From NCBI RefSeq assembly GCF_000247815.1, contig NC_021681.1, forward strand, positions 23,010,789-23,074,788: a stretch of DNA of 64,000 bases, written 5' to 3'. A program made the position numbers and the translations under genes. Below, piece by piece: positions 60,150 to 64,000 of the stretch (within the stretch, counting starts at the first letter, position 1; each line of letters begins with the position of its first letter). The notes under the pieces are model-generated. The model was not told where the DNA came from, made no database searches, and saw only the letters and a program-made list of their open reading frames with translations. The stretch is from Ficedula albicollis (taxonomy: Eukaryota > Chordata > Aves > Passeriformes > Muscicapidae).

Positions 60150-61224
60150 CTGGAAATGCAAAACATTCCTTTTTAGCACAGTTTCTGCTTCTTTTTTTTT
60201 TTTTTCCTGCATAAACTCCTCTTTTCACAAATGCTTAAGAGCTGTGTTGCATCAAGGGTTAAGCCTGCCCAGTTCTGCTACGTGTATCTTGGAGAAATGT
60301 GACCCTTTTACACAAGCAACATATTTCTGCACAGGAAAACAGGGCTGAGAATATTGAAAAGCCATAAAATAAGTGAGAGAATGGAGCTGGGTTCACACAA
60401 GCTGTTCCTTGTGCTTCTGTAATGGACAGAGGAAATAATTCAACATAATAAAGACTCCAGAGCCATCCCTGCTGACCTCCCCACCTTTGGAAATGCAAAA
60501 CTTCTGCTCCCATTTACTGTCCTGACACTTTTCTAAAGATTCTTTAACAGTGAACCCAGTTCAGCGCTGAAATGAAAAACTGGCAAAGTGAATGAGTAGA
60601 GAAAACCAAGACAAATTAAATATATAGCAAAACAACCCCAGGGGGCTGAAGGAGCTCTGCACCTACATCTGGAACTGAACCTGGACTAAGAAAGAGCAGC
60701 CCCATGAATTCAATTTTTATCTTTACCAGTGCTGACAGCAGTAAAAATAAGGATCAGTGCTTGTCAGTGGGCCACATCATACCCCAAATGCTGCATTACA
60801 AGAACACTAAGGCTGCTAAACAGAGTTTAAAATATATTCCCTCTGTAGTCTTAATTTAACCTGTGTGTATGTTAGATTATATAAATGCATATATTATGTC
60901 ACTCAGTGCAGTGTATGATGTTATACTAAGTAATAACAAATCTATAGATACACAACTGTACATCATTATTTTCACACAATCCCTCAATCAACCTCAGAAG
61001 TGATGGTGCTCATGAAATAAGCAGTAGTTCAGTAAAACTTATCTCTTTGTCCTCCTTGGTTAAAATAAACTTATATTTAAAATCCAATCTTCACACTTTT
61101 TCCATGAAATCAGAATGAGTGGATTGCCAAGGGAATCTTACAACGATTGCCATCATCTGTACTGACCAACAACCCTGCACACAAATTCACAGCTCTCTAC
61201 CAGGTCAGAGTAACACTGGTGTCA

Positions 61225-61357
61225 TCAAAGAATGGTTTAGGTTGAAAGGGACCTTAAAGATCATCTGCCATCGACACCCCTGCCCTGGCCAGGGGCACCT
61301 TCCACAGACCAGGCTGCTTTCCAAGCCCCATCCAACCTGGCCTTGAACATTCCAGTG
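61225..61357 (-). mobile_element. CR1-type LINE fragment
   Basis: AGAATGGTTTAGGTTGAAAG, GGACCTTAAAGATCATCTGC and CCATCCAACCTGGCCTTGAA followed by CATTCCAG is the reverse complement of a CR1 3' end and is well preserved. Confidence 0.93.
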
Positions 61358-62327
61358 AGTTCTCCATGTGCATCTTCCACTGTTGGACTCTTCCATCCCT
61401 TCTTTTGCCCTGGGGCTTCTCCATGCCCAGCCTTTTTGTGCCAGTCTATCACACTGCCTCTTCCACAGATGCAAATTCAGTTCTCCAGCCCTGTGCAGTG
61501 CTGGCTGCTTTGGCTACAAGTGGAGGGAATTCTGTATCCATAGATTTAAGAAAACCTGGACCATCATCCAGTGACAGTGTAAAACACTGAACATCTGCTT
61601 TGGCTGCTCTGCTGCTCAGCCTGTGACTACACATGTTGTTGCATCCACTCAGAATCAAAAGGCTGCTCTTCCCTCTGTCCTGTCCAGGCTGCAGCTTCCA
61701 CCCTGGCAGATGAGAGGGAAACCTGCTGCCCTTCCCAGGTTTGTGCTGCCTCAGGAAAACAGGGAAAGGGTTTCATGACAACAGAGCATCCATCAGTGCT
61801 CAGCAGAAGAGAGCTGGCACCAACGTGCAAGGAAGAGCCACCAGGGTGAAGTTTAATCTGTTATTCCCCACTTACTCTGCTTCAGTGGCAGATATGGCAC
61901 AGCTCAAGGATGGGCTCCTCCTGCTGAACCCTCACTGACTTCAAAGGCTGACAAAGTTCTTCTTTAACACAGGGGCTGCACAGCCTTGTCAGCTATTCCT
62001 CAACATGCACTGTGCTCATTTTCCCCTTTTATCTCAGCAAAACAGCAATCTTGCTGGGCTCTCCTATGGTAATGATTAACTGCTGAAATCCCAAGGGAAA
62101 GGTCCAGTCTGTCCATCTTCTGGCAGTGCTGATCCCAGCAGTTCAGATGCAGAAGCCAAGTTCTGTGCTCCATAAGGGTGATATGCTGTTGTTATTAATG
62201 CATCAATTAATAAATTTATTGTAGGAATGCTCTGAGACTCCTGCTGCCTCCAGTTAGTGCACTAATTGTCTGGCATTTTGGGATATTCGGATAGATGAAT
62301 CAATGAACTGGATAATTTTTCCATTGG

Positions 62328-63069
62328 CCTAATCCCAAAACTGGACACAAGCCCTGGGTCATACAGCACATACCAGAGAGCAGCGGGGAAGGGAATTAAA
62401 CAAAATTACAGTGCAGGGAAGGCAATTGCAGCCTTCAAAGTGGGAGCAGCAGATGCTCAGCACTTGACAGAATTAAATCAATTACAACAATTGCCTTGCC
62501 AAAGAGGAGTGGAGCAGCCCTGGTGCAGGGCAGGGTGTCCCAGCTCACTTGGCACATCTGTAAAAGAGCTGTAAGTGTGGCTGGGGAATTAGGCACACCT
62601 GGATTCCTCTGGGTTTGCCAGCAGCCCATAGCTCAGGCTTCCTGCATGGCAGATTCTTACATTTAATTAGGGAAACATTGATACCTTTTTATCACAATCC
62701 TAATCCCAAAACTGGACACAAGCCCTGGGTCATACAGCACATACCAGAGAGCAGCGGGGAAGGGAATTAAACAAAATTACAGTGCAGGGAAGGCAATTGC
62801 AGCCTTCAAAGTGGGAGCAGCAGATGCTCAGCACTTGACAGAATTAAATCAATTACAACAATTGCCTTGCCAAAGAGGAGTGGAGCAGCCCTGGTGCAGG
62901 GCAGGGTGTCCCAGCTCACTTGGCACATCTGTAAAAGAGCTGTAAGTGTGGCTGGGGAATTAGGCACACCTGGATTCCTCTGGGTTTGCCAGCAGCCCAT
63001 AGCTCAGGCTTCCTGCATGGCAGATTCTTACATTTAATTAGGGAAACACTGATACCTTTTTATCACAAT
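62328..63069. repeat. 371-bp tandem duplication, two near-identical copies
   Basis: CCTAATCCCAAAACTGGACA begins at 62328 and 62699. I see one substitution over the unit (AAACATTGATA versus AAACACTGATA). A minus-strand 64-codon frame occurs identically in both copies, which marks it as a repeat shadow. Confidence 0.97.
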
Positions 63070-64000
63070 AACGACTGGTTTTGGGGTTGGGATTTTTTTT
63101 TACCTTGCCTGTTTAGCTGGAATTGCATTATAACCCCAGCCCTGCAGCAGTGGGTGAACACAGAAGCATCTTTTCTGAAGAAGATGATACTCTGGTTGTC
63201 TGTGCTCCAACAGGACAGAAAGGACTTACAAAGCCTTTGCTGTGATCCCTGCCCTTGCAGAGCCCAGGAATGCAGAGGCATTGACTGTTGCTTCAGTTGA
63301 GGAACAGACAGAACTCCCAGTGGCCCTCTGGCACCTTCTGCCCAAGCACAAAACATCCTCCACTCAGATATGGAAGCTGACTGGTGGCACTGCTAGCAGC
63401 ATCCACCAAAAATTATTCATTTTCCTTTGGTAATGCGAGACCTTGTGAAGAAACACACATTATTTCATCAGTGTTCCGCTTGTATCACTTGCTGCTTTCA
63501 AGAAAATTCAAAGGAAGCCTTTCCTAGATTGCTTTCACAGACTGAAAACATTTCTTTGTAGATTATTTTGTTTTCAGCCTTATTTGCAATCGTTATCTTC
63601 TCTGCAACTGAAACAGTTTTGCTGCTTTTGAAACTCCTTTGAAAGAGTCACAAGATTCACAAGGTTCATTTTCACAAAGCACTGAGCAAGGCTGAAAGAT
63701 GGAGCAGGCATGACTTTCAAGAAACGTCTAATTTTCTTTCAGAGAGCGTCATGATAGCTTTATTCTTCCCCATCATTATTATATGTGACCACAGCACAAC
63801 TGCAGAGGCAGCAGTACCACTGAGTGGTACCAGATGAAGAGCAGCTGATCAAAGGTGACTCAGGGCAGAGCAGAACTGAGATGCTGATGGACAGACAAAA
63901 GTACTTTGAAGAGTGTGAGGTCTTTTGTCAGCATCCTGTGGCTCAGAGCACAGAGGTTCAGTCGGCTCCTGAATAATTCACAGCAAGGTCTCATGAAACA

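Larger units (their letters stand above)
60150..64000 (-). other. Upstream intron of MEGF6 (start outside window)
   Basis: No EGF-pattern exon was found on the minus strand between 60150 and 64000, so this is presumably one intron. It contains a CR1 fragment (61.2 kb) and a 371-bp tandem duplication (62.3-63.07 kb). Confidence 0.5.

Noticed and set aside
59057..60348. Long open frames (272-393 codons) on both strands with a repeated Gly/Pro/Trp pattern
   Set aside because: The 55-bp unit has no stop in any frame and 55 is not a multiple of 3, so all frames stay open. Only 60021-60149 inside one of them is a real exon.

Overview
This window is vertebrate nuclear DNA, most likely from a bird. 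The evidence for a bird is a set of short, 5'-truncated CR1-type LINE tails (the repeat family typical of avian genomes), small introns in GC-rich coding DNA, and few other interspersed repeats. No rRNA, tRNA, CRISPR array, operon or prokaryotic gene was seen. Almost all long open frames are artefacts of stop-free tandem repeats.

The one gene I can support lies on the minus strand, from about 60.15 kb down to about 33.7 kb. It is the 3' part of a multiple-EGF gene that I identify as MEGF6. Fourteen exons are visible, 126, 129 or 132 bp long. Each encodes one EGF module with the eight-cysteine laminin-type pattern, all are flanked by AG/GT splice sites, and all are phase 1 at both ends. Joined together they make an uninterrupted 1800-nt (600-codon) frame. 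The order of the last five modules matches the C-terminal order I remember for human MEGF6, and no transmembrane exon follows. The 5' part of the gene (signal peptide, EMI domain, first EGF modules) must lie beyond 64 kb. The exact C-terminal exon is unresolved.

Layout: 1-33.7 kb is non-coding as far as I can see. It holds a 772-nt pure C run (1146-1917), an isolated CpG island (about 5.23-5.56 kb), a 15-bp minisatellite (13.3 kb), a pure tetranucleotide microsatellite (14.5 kb), an A/C/A homopolymer block (21.9 kb), a 94-bp tandem duplication (22.8 kb) and scattered CR1 fragments. From 33.8 to 60.1 kb are the MEGF6 exons and introns. From 60.15 to 64 kb is upstream intron.

The most distinctive signal is the density of young, local tandem duplications in and beside the MEGF6 introns, with unit lengths of 44, 55 (13 full copies), 62, 69, 82, 88, 91, 171, 303, 371 and 1054 bp. 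Two G-run-rich minisatellites abut the 5' splice sites of EGF exons A and E. The 55-bp array reaches into the donor site itself. I found no convincing new multi-gene system; the interesting biology here is repeat dynamics inside a modular EGF gene.
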